From an uncultured Lachnospiraceae bacterium (GTDB lineage Bacteria > Bacillota > Clostridia > Lachnospirales > Lachnospiraceae), in contig CAMODS010000044.1 of assembly GCA_946611525.1 (NCBI GenBank), positions 1 through 9,359 of the forward strand: DNA of 9,359 bases, written 5' to 3'. Shown piece by piece: positions 1 through 6,922 of the stretch. Position numbers and translations under genes: made by a program. The notes beneath the pieces were generated by a model. That model saw only the letters and a list, made by a program, of their open reading frames with translations. It was not told the origin of the DNA and searched no databases. Within the stretch, counting starts at the first letter, position 1. Every line of letters begins with the position of its first letter.

Positions 1-864
1 CATCCCATCCGAGAATGCGGATGCGCTGCCGGTACAAAGCCCTGTATAAAAGGCCCTGTCATAATCACCGTTGCCGTAGATAAAGCCTGCCAAAAAGCCT
101 GCCACCATGGAATCGCCCGCACCAACAGAGTTTTTCACATCTCCCTTGGGCGGATCTGACTGGTATACCTTACCGTTTTCCGCCACCAAAATGGCACCCT
201 TTGATGCCATGGATACCAGTACGTTTTTAGCACCCTTTTTCTGCATCTTCTCGGCATAAGGTATGACATCATCCCTGGTCTTTATCTTTACGTCAAAGAT
301 CTCGCCCAACTCGTGATCGTTGGGTTTGATCAAAAACGGCTCATACTGAAGTACGTTCATCAAAAGATCGCCGGTGGCATCAACCACAATCCTGATACCG
401 CGTCCCGTCAGATACTTCATGATATCACTGTACATGGTCTTGGGCATCACCGAGGGTATGCTTCCGGATATCACCAGGATATCCTCACTTTTTAGCATAT
501 CCAGCTGGGAATACAGCTTTTGTATGTGGTCGTGTCCGATGGCAGGTCCCATGCCGTTTATCTCACTCTCCACATCACTCCTGAGCTTGACATTGATACG
601 GGACATGCCCTCATCCACCGTTATAAATTTGTTTTTAATATTTGTCTCGTCTAAAAGCCGCACTATCTCCCGTCCGGTAAAACCGGCCATAAATCCAAGT
701 GCCGTGCTGTCAATGCCGAGATTTTTTAGAACCATGGAGACGTTGATCCCCTTTCCACCGGGAAACATAAGCTCCTCACTGGTGCGGTTGACCTCTCCAA
801 GATGAAAATGATCCACCGATACGATATAATCCAGCGATGGATTGAAAGTCACTGTATAGATCAT
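1..864 (-). CDS. fruK: 1-phosphofructokinase (PfkB family), 3' end cut by window
   Basis: Probably phosphorylates fructose 1-phosphate to fructose 1,6-bisphosphate in the cytoplasm, after fructose uptake by a PTS permease. 288 codons are visible with no stop; the family is usually about 300 to 310 residues, so only the extreme C-terminus is missing. The start MIYTVTFNPSLDY is typical of FruK/LacC. Visible motifs are the substrate-binding FPGGKGIN (residues 34-41), KPNDHELGE (180-188) and the ATP/anion-hole motif VGAGDSMVAGF (247-257), with catalytic base Asp251. The ATG follows a G-rich ribosome binding site (AAGGGGGGAGTAT), and its own strong promoter lies just upstream. It is the first gene of its transcript; fructose PTS genes would be expected off the left edge but are not seen. 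A tagatose-6-phosphate kinase (LacC) of the same family is the main alternative, because sequence alone separates the two poorly. Confidence 0.88.
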   Translation of the reverse strand, partial: MIYTVTFNPSLDYIVSVDHFHLGEVNRTSEELMFPGGKGINVSMVLKNLGIDSTALGFMAGFTGREIVRLLDETNIKNKFITVDEGMSRINVKLRSDVESEINGMGPAIGHDHIQKLYSQLDMLKSEDILVISGSIPSVMPKTMYSDIMKYLTGRGIRIVVDATGDLLMNVLQYEPFLIKPNDHELGEIFDVKIKTRDDVIPYAEKMQKKGAKNVLVSMASKGAILVAENGKVYQSDPPKGDVKNSVGAGDSMVAGFLAGFIYGNGDYDRAFYTGLCTGSASAFSDGM

Positions 865-899
865 ATACTCCCCCCTTTTCAAAGAAAACCCTATTAAAT

Positions 900-928
900 A
901 TTATATTGAAAAAGGACTGTGTTTTCAA
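900..928 (-). promoter_or_regulatory. Sigma-A promoter of fruK, with inverted repeat in the spacer
   Basis: On the minus strand, TTGAAA (923-928) and a perfect TATAAT (900-905) are separated by exactly 17 bp, about 36 bp upstream of the fruK ATG. The heptamer TTGAAAA/TTTTCAA forms an inverted repeat (906-912 and 922-928, 9 bp apart) filling the spacer and covering the -35 box, and a third TTTTCAA lies at 876-882. A repressor binding there would block RNA polymerase. DeoR-type fructose regulators often act at such promoters, but the identity of any regulator here is inference. Confidence 0.8.
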
Positions 929-931
929 CAG

Positions 932-961
932 AAAAAGGGACAGGGGACTGACCCCTGTCTC
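932..961 (-). terminator. Intrinsic terminator after the histidine kinase gene
   Basis: Read on the minus strand, a GC-rich stem of about 10 bp (core GACAGGGG/CCCCTGTC, one G-T pair, 5-nt loop, 937-961) is followed directly by five T residues (complement of 932-936). This is a standard Rho-independent terminator. It separates the kinase gene from the fruK promoter. The compact palindrome may also belong to a dispersed repeat family, which cannot be tested from a single copy. Confidence 0.82.
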
Positions 962-996
962 CCATCTCAGCCACGGGCCTTATGGGTATGTATACG

Positions 997-1028
997 AATG
1001 TTTGTCACAAGCAAAAGTGACAAACATT
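997..1028. repeat. Perfect 12-bp palindromic hairpin overlapping the kinase stop codon
   Basis: AATGTTTGTCAC (997-1008) and GTGACAAACATT (1017-1028) are exact reverse complements around an 8-nt loop. The arm overlaps the last bases of the histidine kinase stop codon (1027-1029). No T-run follows on either strand, so it is not an intrinsic terminator by itself. It could protect the mRNA 3' end or be a dispersed palindromic repeat; both are inference. Confidence 0.7.
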
Positions 1029-2316
1029 ACAGACTGATGGTAAAGGTAACGGATCTGCCATCTTCGCTTTTAGCTGTGGCGGTTCCGTGGTGAGCCTGAG
1101 CTATGGCCGCCACCACCGAAAGGCCTATCCCGTGGCCTCCGGTTTCGGAGCTTCTGGATGAATCCGCACGATAAAACCGTTCAAAGAGGCGGCTTAGATC
1201 TCCCTTTTCGATCTCAGCCACAGTATTGTATACGGTGATCTCCTTCTTTTTGCCCTTTGTTTTAAGACTTATCTTTATGCTCCCCTTATCGTCGGAATAC
1301 TTAAAGGCATTGTCGATAAGCAGGTTCATCATCTGGGTGAGATTGCCCTCATCTCCGGTGATGTGCACATCGTACTCTATGTCTGTAATATATTTTTTAC
1401 CAGATGCCTCCGCCATGGGCTTGTAGCTGTCAGTCACCTCATACATCAGCTCAGACAGATCCACCTCAGCCATATCCATGTTTGATATGCCCTCATCCAT
1501 CCTTGATAAAAACACCAGCTTTTCCGTAAGTTCCGTAAGCCTCTTTATCTGATTTTTAATGCTTAAAAGCCATTCGTTATCAGAAAGATCCAACTCTAAA
1601 ACCTCCGTATCTGCGGAGATTATGGCCAGGGGTGTCTTTATCTCATGGCTTGCGTCAGTGATAAACCTCTTTTGTTTTTTGTAGCTTTCCTCCACGGGAG
1701 ATAAGACCCGGCCTGAAATGGGGATCAGTATAATAAGCACCAGGACCGCACCTATAAGTCCCACAATGATGCTTATGTTTCTAAAAGATTCAAAGGACAT
1801 GATATCATGACGGCAGTCCAAAAAGATGATCATCTCCCCTGTATCGTTAAGGTTAAAGTAATACTCCCGGTAAAATCCCCTTTTCCTGCCCGATGATAAA
1901 ACCGCCTCTCCGTACTCCGCAGCCCTTGTGTCATCTACCATGGCGATATGTCCCGTGTCGGTATCTGTCACCTTGCCTGTCTCATCTGCTGTCACGGTAA
2001 AGTATCTAAGCATAAAGGGAGTCTCTTCGTTTATTCCCGGCCCCATGCCACGACCGGGGTCCTTTTTTACTCTGCCATCATCCGGCTTGTTATCTGAGCC
2101 ATCTTCACCGGGCGTCCCCATGCCGGGGCGTCCCTTTTCTTCTAAAACAGCCGACAGATCGCCGTCATTTTCCACCAAAATCTCCATCTGTCCGCGGATA
2201 GAGTCCATGGTGCTCTTATAGTTTATGGCATCAATGGCTCCGATCATCAAAATCTCGGCAATGACGACAGCCAGCATTCCCGTCAGTATAAATTCTCTTC
2301 TAAGCTTTTTTATCAT
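1027..2316 (-). CDS. Membrane sensor histidine kinase (two-component system)
   Basis: Autophosphorylates on histidine in response to an unknown external signal and passes the phosphate to a response regulator. Of its 429 residues, TM1 is about 11-31 and TM2 about 181-201, enclosing an extracytoplasmic region of about 150 residues. That region carries a Gly/Pro/Asp-rich low-complexity stretch (about 62-96). After TM2 there are only some 20 residues before the dimerisation H-box, DASHEIKTPLAII, with phospho-acceptor His224, so a normal HAMP domain seems absent. The HATPase domain shows an N-box (NLLIDNAFKYS, Asn336), an F-box-like LFERFYRADSSR (377-388) and the G-box GGHGIGLS (393-400), so it looks catalytically complete. 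The start codon follows AAGGAGAG by about 12 nt. The likely partner is the OmpR-type regulator at 3493-4161, two genes upstream. No convincing promoter lies in the 50 bp between the preceding terminator and this gene. Confidence 0.92.
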   Translation of the reverse strand: MIKKLRREFILTGMLAVVIAEILMIGAIDAINYKSTMDSIRGQMEILVENDGDLSAVLEEKGRPGMGTPGEDGSDNKPDDGRVKKDPGRGMGPGINEETPFMLRYFTVTADETGKVTDTDTGHIAMVDDTRAAEYGEAVLSSGRKRGFYREYYFNLNDTGEMIIFLDCRHDIMSFESFRNISIIVGLIGAVLVLIILIPISGRVLSPVEESYKKQKRFITDASHEIKTPLAIISADTEVLELDLSDNEWLLSIKNQIKRLTELTEKLVFLSRMDEGISNMDMAEVDLSELMYEVTDSYKPMAEASGKKYITDIEYDVHITGDEGNLTQMMNLLIDNAFKYSDDKGSIKISLKTKGKKKEITVYNTVAEIEKGDLSRLFERFYRADSSRSSETGGHGIGLSVVAAIAQAHHGTATAKSEDGRSVTFTISL

Positions 2317-2336
2317 TCGTGAAGTGCTCTCCTTTT

Positions 2337-2363
2337 AGATCCTTCGCTGTGCTCAGGATGACA
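2337..2363. repeat. Half copy of a dispersed palindromic repeat
   Basis: The 27 bases here (AGATCCTTCGCTGTGCTCAG then GATGACA) closely match the left arm of the larger palindrome at 7027-7054; the pattern is AGATCCTT, a GCT-rich centre, then CTCAGGATGAC. It also has a small internal stem (ATCCT/AGGAT). It sits between the terminator of the upstream gene and the ribosome binding site of the histidine kinase. Sequences of this type recur as non-coding repeats in many bacterial genomes. Confidence 0.7.
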
Positions 2364-2366
2364 GTT

Positions 2367-2408
2367 AAAAAAAGTGCCCCTTTCCGGAAGCTGTCCGAAA
2401 ATGGGCAC
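2367..2408 (-). terminator. Strong intrinsic terminator after the beta-helix gene
   Basis: The minus-strand transcript folds into a stem of about 15 bp: GTGCCC/GGGCAC at the base, one A-G mismatch, then TTTTCGGA pairing with TCCGGAAA, and a 5-nt loop. Seven T residues follow (complement of 2367-2373). It begins ten bases past the stop of the beta-helix gene, ends that transcription unit and should limit read-through into the kinase gene. Confidence 0.9.
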
Positions 2409-2417
2409 ACAAAAATA

Positions 2418-3092
2418 CTACTTATTTTTAGGGACGATCTCAACCGTCGTCTTGTTTTTATAGATGGAATCGGCAGGAACCACTCCACGCACCATGGATA
2501 CGGGATAGATATTGGTATTGCGGCCCACCACGGTTCCGGGATTAAGGACGGTATTACAGCCCACCTCCACGTGGTCACCCAGCATGGCACCAAACTTTTT
2601 TCTGCCGGTATCTATCTCTTCACCATCACACTTTACCACCACATGGGTCTTGTCCGCTTTGACATTTGAAGTGATGGAACCTGCTCCCATGTGAGAGTAA
2701 GTGCCTAAAACGGAATCCCCTACATAGTTGTAATGCGGCACCTGCACATGATCAAAAATAATGTCATTTTTTATCTCTGTGGAATTGCCGATGACACAGT
2801 GATCTCCGATGATGGCACTGCCCCGGATAAAGGCTCCCGGTCTTACCTCAGTATCCTCACCTATGATAAGCGGGCCGGTCAGTGTGGCTGTGGGATATAT
2901 CTTTGCACTTTTTGCCACCCATATATCCTCGCCTCTTTTTTCATATATATCTTCATCCAGAGTAGGGCCTATTTTTTTAACCCACTCACTGATATGATCC
3001 AAAGCCTCCCAGGGATATGTAAGCTCTGCCAGAAAGTCTCCTGCCAGGGATGCGCTAAGGTCATACAGATTTTTAATCTTACATGCTTCCAT
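2418..3092 (-). CDS. GlmU-like left-handed beta-helix (hexapeptide-repeat) protein
   Basis: This 224-residue protein has a short N-terminal helical part (about 1-55), then hexapeptide repeats forming a left-handed beta-helix (about 57-205; for example IGEDTEV, IIGDHCVIGNSTEIKN, MGAGSI, LGDHVEVGCNTVLNPGTVVG). The segment PHYNYVGDS (119-127) matches the GlmU acetyltransferase-domain signature, and His120 aligns by eye with its catalytic histidine. There is no GlmU uridylyltransferase domain, since the N-terminus lacks the LAAGxGTRM motif. Such stand-alone proteins are often annotated as UDP-N-acetylglucosamine pyrophosphorylase-like, and acetyl or acyl transfer to a sugar nucleotide is plausible but unproven. 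I chose the ATG at 3092, with GGGAAG 7 nt upstream. A TTG 15 bases earlier would overlap the preceding gene. Only 2 nt separate it from the 93-residue gene, so the pair is probably translationally coupled. Confidence 0.85.
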   Translation of the reverse strand: MEACKIKNLYDLSASLAGDFLAELTYPWEALDHISEWVKKIGPTLDEDIYEKRGEDIWVAKSAKIYPTATLTGPLIIGEDTEVRPGAFIRGSAIIGDHCVIGNSTEIKNDIIFDHVQVPHYNYVGDSVLGTYSHMGAGSITSNVKADKTHVVVKCDGEEIDTGRKKFGAMLGDHVEVGCNTVLNPGTVVGRNTNIYPVSMVRGVVPADSIYKNKTTVEIVPKNK

Positions 3093-3094
3093 AT

Positions 3095-3376
3095 TTATTC
3101 TTCCCAAACCACCTCTATAGTCTTATAGGGCTTTACCAGATCGCTCTGGTATCCCAGCTCCCTAAACTTTTCAACTGCGATCTCTGCCAGGGTCACTGTC
3201 TCCCACTCAGTGGAGTTTTCCTTCATCTCCACCTGGAAGTCGGATATCCTGCCATCCACCGTCTTGATATCATCATCCGAGGGTGTCCTGTCCACATATA
3301 TGTCCACCTCACAGGGTGTACCTTTACCGTCGGAATTGGTCTCGTGTATCCTTATCACTACAGGTTCTGTGCTCAT
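3095..3376 (-). CDS. Small acidic protein of unknown function (93 aa)
   Basis: I do not recognise this family. The product is 93 residues, acidic, soluble-looking, with no signal peptide, membrane segment or cysteine-pair motif (a single Cys at residue 22). The alternating pattern at the start (PVVIRIHETN, PCEVDIYVD) and end (YKTIEVVWEE) suggests beta strands around a helix (about 63-74, LAEIAVEKFREL), hence a small alpha/beta fold. A strong ribosome binding site (AAGGAGGGTAAGAAA before ATG), clean length and close coupling to the beta-helix gene support it as real. It is the first gene of a two-gene unit with its own candidate promoter and a terminator. The context hints at a shared role with the beta-helix protein, but no function can be assigned. 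Confidence 0.75.
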   Translation of the reverse strand: MSTEPVVIRIHETNSDGKGTPCEVDIYVDRTPSDDDIKTVDGRISDFQVEMKENSTEWETVTLAEIAVEKFRELGYQSDLVKPYKTIEVVWEE

Positions 3377-3415
3377 TTTCTTACCCTCCTTTTACTCTCC
3401 GTTATTTCGTACCGT

Positions 3416-3445
3416 ATTATCAGTCATACTCCGGGCGTAAATCAA
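3416..3445 (-). promoter_or_regulatory. Candidate sigma-A promoter of the 93-aa/beta-helix unit
   Basis: The minus strand has TTGATT (3440-3445), an 18-bp spacer and GATAAT (3416-3421), about 40 bp upstream of the 93-residue gene. The -10 matches consensus at five of six positions and the -35 at four of six. A short GGGCG/CGCCC inverted repeat overlaps the -35 (3431-3450), and an 8-bp direct repeat CCGTATTA occurs at 3412-3419 and 3474-3481. Moderate support only. Confidence 0.45.
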
Positions 3446-3492
3446 TCGCCCTAATCATTTTACATCAAACTGTCCGTATTAGCCATCTATTT

Positions 3493-4161
3493 TTAGCTTT
3501 CTATGCTATAGCCCAGGCCTCTTGCCGCCTTGATGTTTACGGATGAGCCGATCTTTTTAAGCTTTTTCCTGAGGTTCGAGATGTATACCCAGACCACATT
3601 TGACTCGGTCTCCGTGTCATATCCCCAGATCCGATCCATGAACTGATCTGCCGAGATCACCTGCCCCGGATGTTCCAAAAGCATTTCCATCATCTGAAAC
3701 TCCTTGTTGGCCAGACGTTCCTCCCCACCGGAAGATTTTAGGGTAAAGGTGCTTCGGGAAAGCTCTATGTCGGAAAAGGTCAGTACATTATCCGCCACCT
3801 CTCCGGAACGTCTGGTAATGGAACGCACTCTCGCGATCAGCTCCTTCATGGCAAAGGGCTTTGTGAGATAGTCATCCGCTCCCGCATCCAGTCCCTCTAC
3901 CTTGTCATCCAGCTGGGACTTTGCGGTCAGCATGATCACCGGGGTGAAGATACCTTTTGCCCGTATCTTTTTTAGCACCGTGATGCCGTCCATTTTAGGC
4001 ATCATGATATCCAAAATGGCTCCGTCATAATCGTCATTCTCCAGATAGTCCAGCGCATCCTGCCCGTCATACACCGCATCCACGGAAAAATGCTCATGCT
4101 TTAGCACTGCGCAGATCGCGTTCGACATCTCTTTTTCATCTTCTGCCAAAAGTAGCCTCAT
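3493..4161 (-). CDS. OmpR/PhoB-family response regulator
   Basis: DNA-binding output half of a two-component system, 222 residues. The receiver domain (about 1-115) has the acidic pair Glu7/Asp8, phospho-acceptor Asp51 in LDIMMPKMDG, Thr79 in MLTAK and Lys101 in LTKPF, so all key residues are present. The C-terminal winged-helix domain (about 128-221) shows NKEFQMMEMLLEHPGQVIS, the recognition-helix region NVVWVYISNLRKKL and the wing AARGLGYSI. The start follows a strong GGAGG. The gene begins only 12 nt after nrdG with no terminator between, so it is probably co-transcribed with nrdD and nrdG. The plausible kinase partner (1027-2316) is about 1.2 kb downstream, beyond two unrelated genes. 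Target genes cannot be told from the sequence. Confidence 0.93.
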   Translation of the reverse strand: MRLLLAEDEKEMSNAICAVLKHEHFSVDAVYDGQDALDYLENDDYDGAILDIMMPKMDGITVLKKIRAKGIFTPVIMLTAKSQLDDKVEGLDAGADDYLTKPFAMKELIARVRSITRRSGEVADNVLTFSDIELSRSTFTLKSSGGEERLANKEFQMMEMLLEHPGQVISADQFMDRIWGYDTETESNVVWVYISNLRKKLKKIGSSVNIKAARGLGYSIES

Positions 4162-4173
4162 AAGATTCCTCCG

Positions 4174-4710
4174 TCACCTGTTTTCTGCTGCGCTCCTTAC
4201 GGTCTCACCTGTCTTAAGGGATTCTTTTACATCTATTATCCTCTGATTTTTTGAGCCGCGAAACCGCAGAGTGATATCCTTTTCCTCCAGATGAAACTCG
4301 CCATCCACCAGGATGTCTATGATAGAAAGGATCCCGTCTGTGGTATCAAAATGAGCTTTGCCCTTTGGATCCAGCAGATCATCCTCAAAAGTGTACCCGG
4401 TGTAGCACCAGATGTTTTTGGTATCACCGTATCTATCGCGGACCTTTTTTAACAGAGGCAAAAGTCCCGCCTGGTTTACCTCCTCCATGGGCTCCCCGCC
4501 CAAAAGGGTAAGCCCCTCGATATACTCCGGAGCTAAGGACTCCACGATCTTATCCGCCACCTCATCCGTAAACTCTTCACCGTAGTCAAAGTCCCAGGTG
4601 TCCGGCTGAAAACATCCTTTGCAGTGGTGAGTACACCCTGACACAAATAGCACCGTCCTGACTCCGGTGCCATTTGCTATATCACAGTATTTTATATTGC
4701 AGTAGTTCAT
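4174..4710 (-). CDS. nrdG: Anaerobic ribonucleotide reductase activating protein (radical SAM)
   Basis: Cytoplasmic radical-SAM enzyme that installs the glycyl radical on NrdD using S-adenosylmethionine and a [4Fe-4S] cluster. The cluster motif CxxxCxxC is complete (Cys26, Cys30, Cys33 in SGCTHHCKGCF). GGEPM (71-75) is the usual SAM-binding glycine-rich motif, and the start MNYCNIKYCDIANGTGVRTVLF is characteristic. At 178 residues it is slightly longer than many NrdG proteins, with a short polar C-terminal tail. Its ATG overlaps the nrdD stop in a 4-base ATGA, implying translational coupling. Expression should follow the nrdD promoter. Confidence 0.95.
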   Translation of the reverse strand: MNYCNIKYCDIANGTGVRTVLFVSGCTHHCKGCFQPDTWDFDYGEEFTDEVADKIVESLAPEYIEGLTLLGGEPMEEVNQAGLLPLLKKVRDRYGDTKNIWCYTGYTFEDDLLDPKGKAHFDTTDGILSIIDILVDGEFHLEEKDITLRFRGSKNQRIIDVKESLKTGETVRSAAENR

Positions 4711-6905
4711 AGATGCAGTACCCTATCCTTGATCTCCTGGGTGCGGCCCTGGTTCCAAAACTGGGTGCCGATGTAACCGCAGGTACGGCGAGCTACGGAC
4801 ATCTTATCCTGGTCACGGTTCCCGCAGTTGGGGCACTCCCACACCAGCTTGCCGGCAGAGTTCTCCACGATCTGGATCTCACCGTCGTAGCCGCAGACCT
4901 CACAGTAATCAGACTTTGTATTGAGCTCTGCATACATGATGTTGTCGTAGATGAACTTCATTACGGAAAGAACCGCAGGGATATTCTGCTGCATGTCGGG
5001 CACCTCGACGTAGCTTATGGCTCCGCCGGGGGAGAGTTTTTGGAACTCAGACTCAAAACGCAGTTTTTCAAAGGCATCGATCTCCTCTGTCACATGCACG
5101 TGATAGGAATTTGTTATGTAGTTTTTGTCGGTAACTCCCTTTATGATACCAAAGCGCTTTTGCAGGCACTTTGCAAAACGATAAGTGGTTGACTCCATGG
5201 GTGTGCCGTATACGGAATAGCTGATGTTCTCCGCTGCCTTCCACTCGGCGCACTTATCATTGAGTCTCTGCATGACCTTAAGGGCAAACTCCTTGCCCAT
5301 GGGATCGGTGTGGGATACTCCCAGCATCCTCATGCACATCTCATAAAGCCCTGCATAGCCCAGGGAAATAGTAGAATATCCGTTGTATAATAGCTCGTCG
5401 ATGGTCTCGCCCTTTGACAGACGGGCAAGGGCGCCGTGCTGCCACAGGATGGGTGCCACATCGGATACTGTACCCAAAAGTCTCTCATGACGGCATCTAA
5501 GTGCACGATGGCAAAGCTCCAGCCTGTCATCCAAAAGATCCCAGAACTTGTCCATATCTCCATCGGCTGAGCAGGCCACGTCCACCAGATTGATGGTGAC
5601 CACGCCCTGATTGAAACGGCCATACATCTTGTGAGTACCGTCGGCATTTAACTGGGTATCCTCTACAGTCAAAAATGAACGGCATCCCATGCAGGTGTAT
5701 ACCTCACCCTTTTTTAATTCTCTTTGTATCTTTGCGGAAATATAATCGGGCACCATACGCTTGGCTGTGCACTGTGCAGCCAGCTCAGTCAGAGCGTAAT
5801 ACTTGCTGTCCTCATGGACATTATCCTCATCCAAAACATAGATAAGCTTGGGAAAAGCAGGAGTGATCCAGACTCCCTTTTCATTTTTAACGCCCTGCAT
5901 CCTCTGGAGCAAAACCTCACGGATGATGAGAGCCAGGTCATCACGCATCTGTCCTTCGGGCACCTCGTCCAAATACATGAACATAGTGACAAAAGGCGCC
6001 TGGCCGTTACAGGTCATAAGGGTGATGAGCTGATACTGAATGGTCTGGATACCGGACTTCACCTCGTCCAAAAGCCTCATCTCGGTAGTCTTGTTGATGA
6101 TCTCGGGATCCTGTGATTCACCACAGGCCTGTCTTTCCTCTATAACCTTCTTTTTGATCTTTTGACGGCTGATATCCACAAAGGGAGCCAAATGAGCCAG
6201 CGAAAATGACTGGCCGCCATACTGGTTACTGGCCACCTGCGCCACTATCTGAGTGGTGACATTGCAGGCGGTATAAAAGCTGTGGGGCTTTTCGATCTTG
6301 GTCTCGGAGATCACCGTACCGTTTTGCAGCATATCCTCGAGATTGATCAGATCGCAGTTGTGCTCACGCTGCGCAAAATAGTCCATGTCATGGAAATGGA
6401 TGATACCCTCCTCATGGGCCTTAATAATATCAGCAGGAAGAAGGATACGTCTGGTAAGATCCTTACTCACCTCACCGGCCATATAATCCCTTTGGGTGGA
6501 ATTGATCACCGGATTTTTGTTGGAGTTCTCCTGCTTGACCTCCTCGTTGATCTGGTCAATAAGGGTAAGTATGCCATTGTCAGTGGTATTGGCCTTACGA
6601 TTGAGCTCGCGCTTGTAACGATAGCGAACATACTTCTGTGCCACCTCGTAGCAGCGCATCTCCATGATGCCTGTCTCCACCATATCCTGTATATCTTCCA
6701 CGTTTGCAGCGTGTGACATATCAAATATCTGTTTTGTGATCTTGTCCGCGATGGCCTGTATCTGGTATTCGTTGAGCTGATGTATACCATCCACCTCATT
6801 GTTGGCCTTTTCTATGGCGTGAATGATCTTGGTCTGGTCAAAGTCCACCTCACGGCCGTTTCTTTTTATGACATTTATCCTGACTTTCTGATTAACTGCT
6901 TCCAT
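4707..6905 (-). CDS. nrdD: Class III (anaerobic) ribonucleoside-triphosphate reductase
   Basis: Reduces ribonucleoside triphosphates to deoxyribonucleotides without oxygen, using a glycyl radical made by NrdG. With the ATG at 6905 it has 732 residues. The N-terminal ATP-cone (about 8-98, starting VIKRNGREVDFDQTKI) is the allosteric activity site. HFHDMDY (170-176) and CNGQAPFVTMFM are family signatures. MGCRSFL (406-412) holds Cys408, the expected thiyl-radical residue. The zinc site is Cys668, Cys671, Cys691 and Cys694. The radical site is RRTCGYIG, with Gly710 the likely radical. All key residues are present. I prefer this start because GGAGGGG lies 4 nt upstream; a GTG at 6950 would add 15 hydrophobic residues without a good ribosome binding site and would run through the operator. 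nrdG follows with a 4-base overlap. Confidence 0.96.
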   Translation of the reverse strand: MEAVNQKVRINVIKRNGREVDFDQTKIIHAIEKANNEVDGIHQLNEYQIQAIADKITKQIFDMSHAANVEDIQDMVETGIMEMRCYEVAQKYVRYRYKRELNRKANTTDNGILTLIDQINEEVKQENSNKNPVINSTQRDYMAGEVSKDLTRRILLPADIIKAHEEGIIHFHDMDYFAQREHNCDLINLEDMLQNGTVISETKIEKPHSFYTACNVTTQIVAQVASNQYGGQSFSLAHLAPFVDISRQKIKKKVIEERQACGESQDPEIINKTTEMRLLDEVKSGIQTIQYQLITLMTCNGQAPFVTMFMYLDEVPEGQMRDDLALIIREVLLQRMQGVKNEKGVWITPAFPKLIYVLDEDNVHEDSKYYALTELAAQCTAKRMVPDYISAKIQRELKKGEVYTCMGCRSFLTVEDTQLNADGTHKMYGRFNQGVVTINLVDVACSADGDMDKFWDLLDDRLELCHRALRCRHERLLGTVSDVAPILWQHGALARLSKGETIDELLYNGYSTISLGYAGLYEMCMRMLGVSHTDPMGKEFALKVMQRLNDKCAEWKAAENISYSVYGTPMESTTYRFAKCLQKRFGIIKGVTDKNYITNSYHVHVTEEIDAFEKLRFESEFQKLSPGGAISYVEVPDMQQNIPAVLSVMKFIYDNIMYAELNTKSDYCEVCGYDGEIQIVENSAGKLVWECPNCGNRDQDKMSVARRTCGYIGTQFWNQGRTQEIKDRVLHL

Positions 6906-6922
6906 CTGTCCCCTCCGAACAA

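Noticed and set aside
374..805. 143-codon open frame on the plus strand
   Set aside because: Antisense to fruK; the minus-strand frame has clear PfkB motifs and a good start, while this frame has none.
870..875. Run of six G residues in the fruK ribosome binding site as a phase-variation tract
   Set aside because: Too short to be notably slippage-prone, and it is well explained as a purine-rich ribosome binding site.
3093..3107. TTG start giving the beta-helix protein five more residues
   Set aside because: Overlaps the 93-residue gene and uses a rarer start; the ATG at 3092 has a suitably spaced GGGAAG.
3431..3450. GGGCG/CGCCC hairpin as a terminator for the response regulator gene
   Set aside because: The stem is only 5 bp with a 10-nt loop and no T-run follows.
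4713..5192. 159-codon open frame on the plus strand
   Set aside because: Antisense to the nrdD region encoding the zinc site and glycyl-radical loop; composition is that of a shadow frame and no ribosome binding site is evident.
5330..5647. 105-codon minus-strand frame inside nrdD
   Set aside because: It is an out-of-frame shadow of nrdD, rich in Trp, Cys and Ser, and the nrdD frame is intact through it.
6282..6716. 144-codon open frame on the plus strand
   Set aside because: Antisense to the nrdD N-terminal region, with no recognisable domain.
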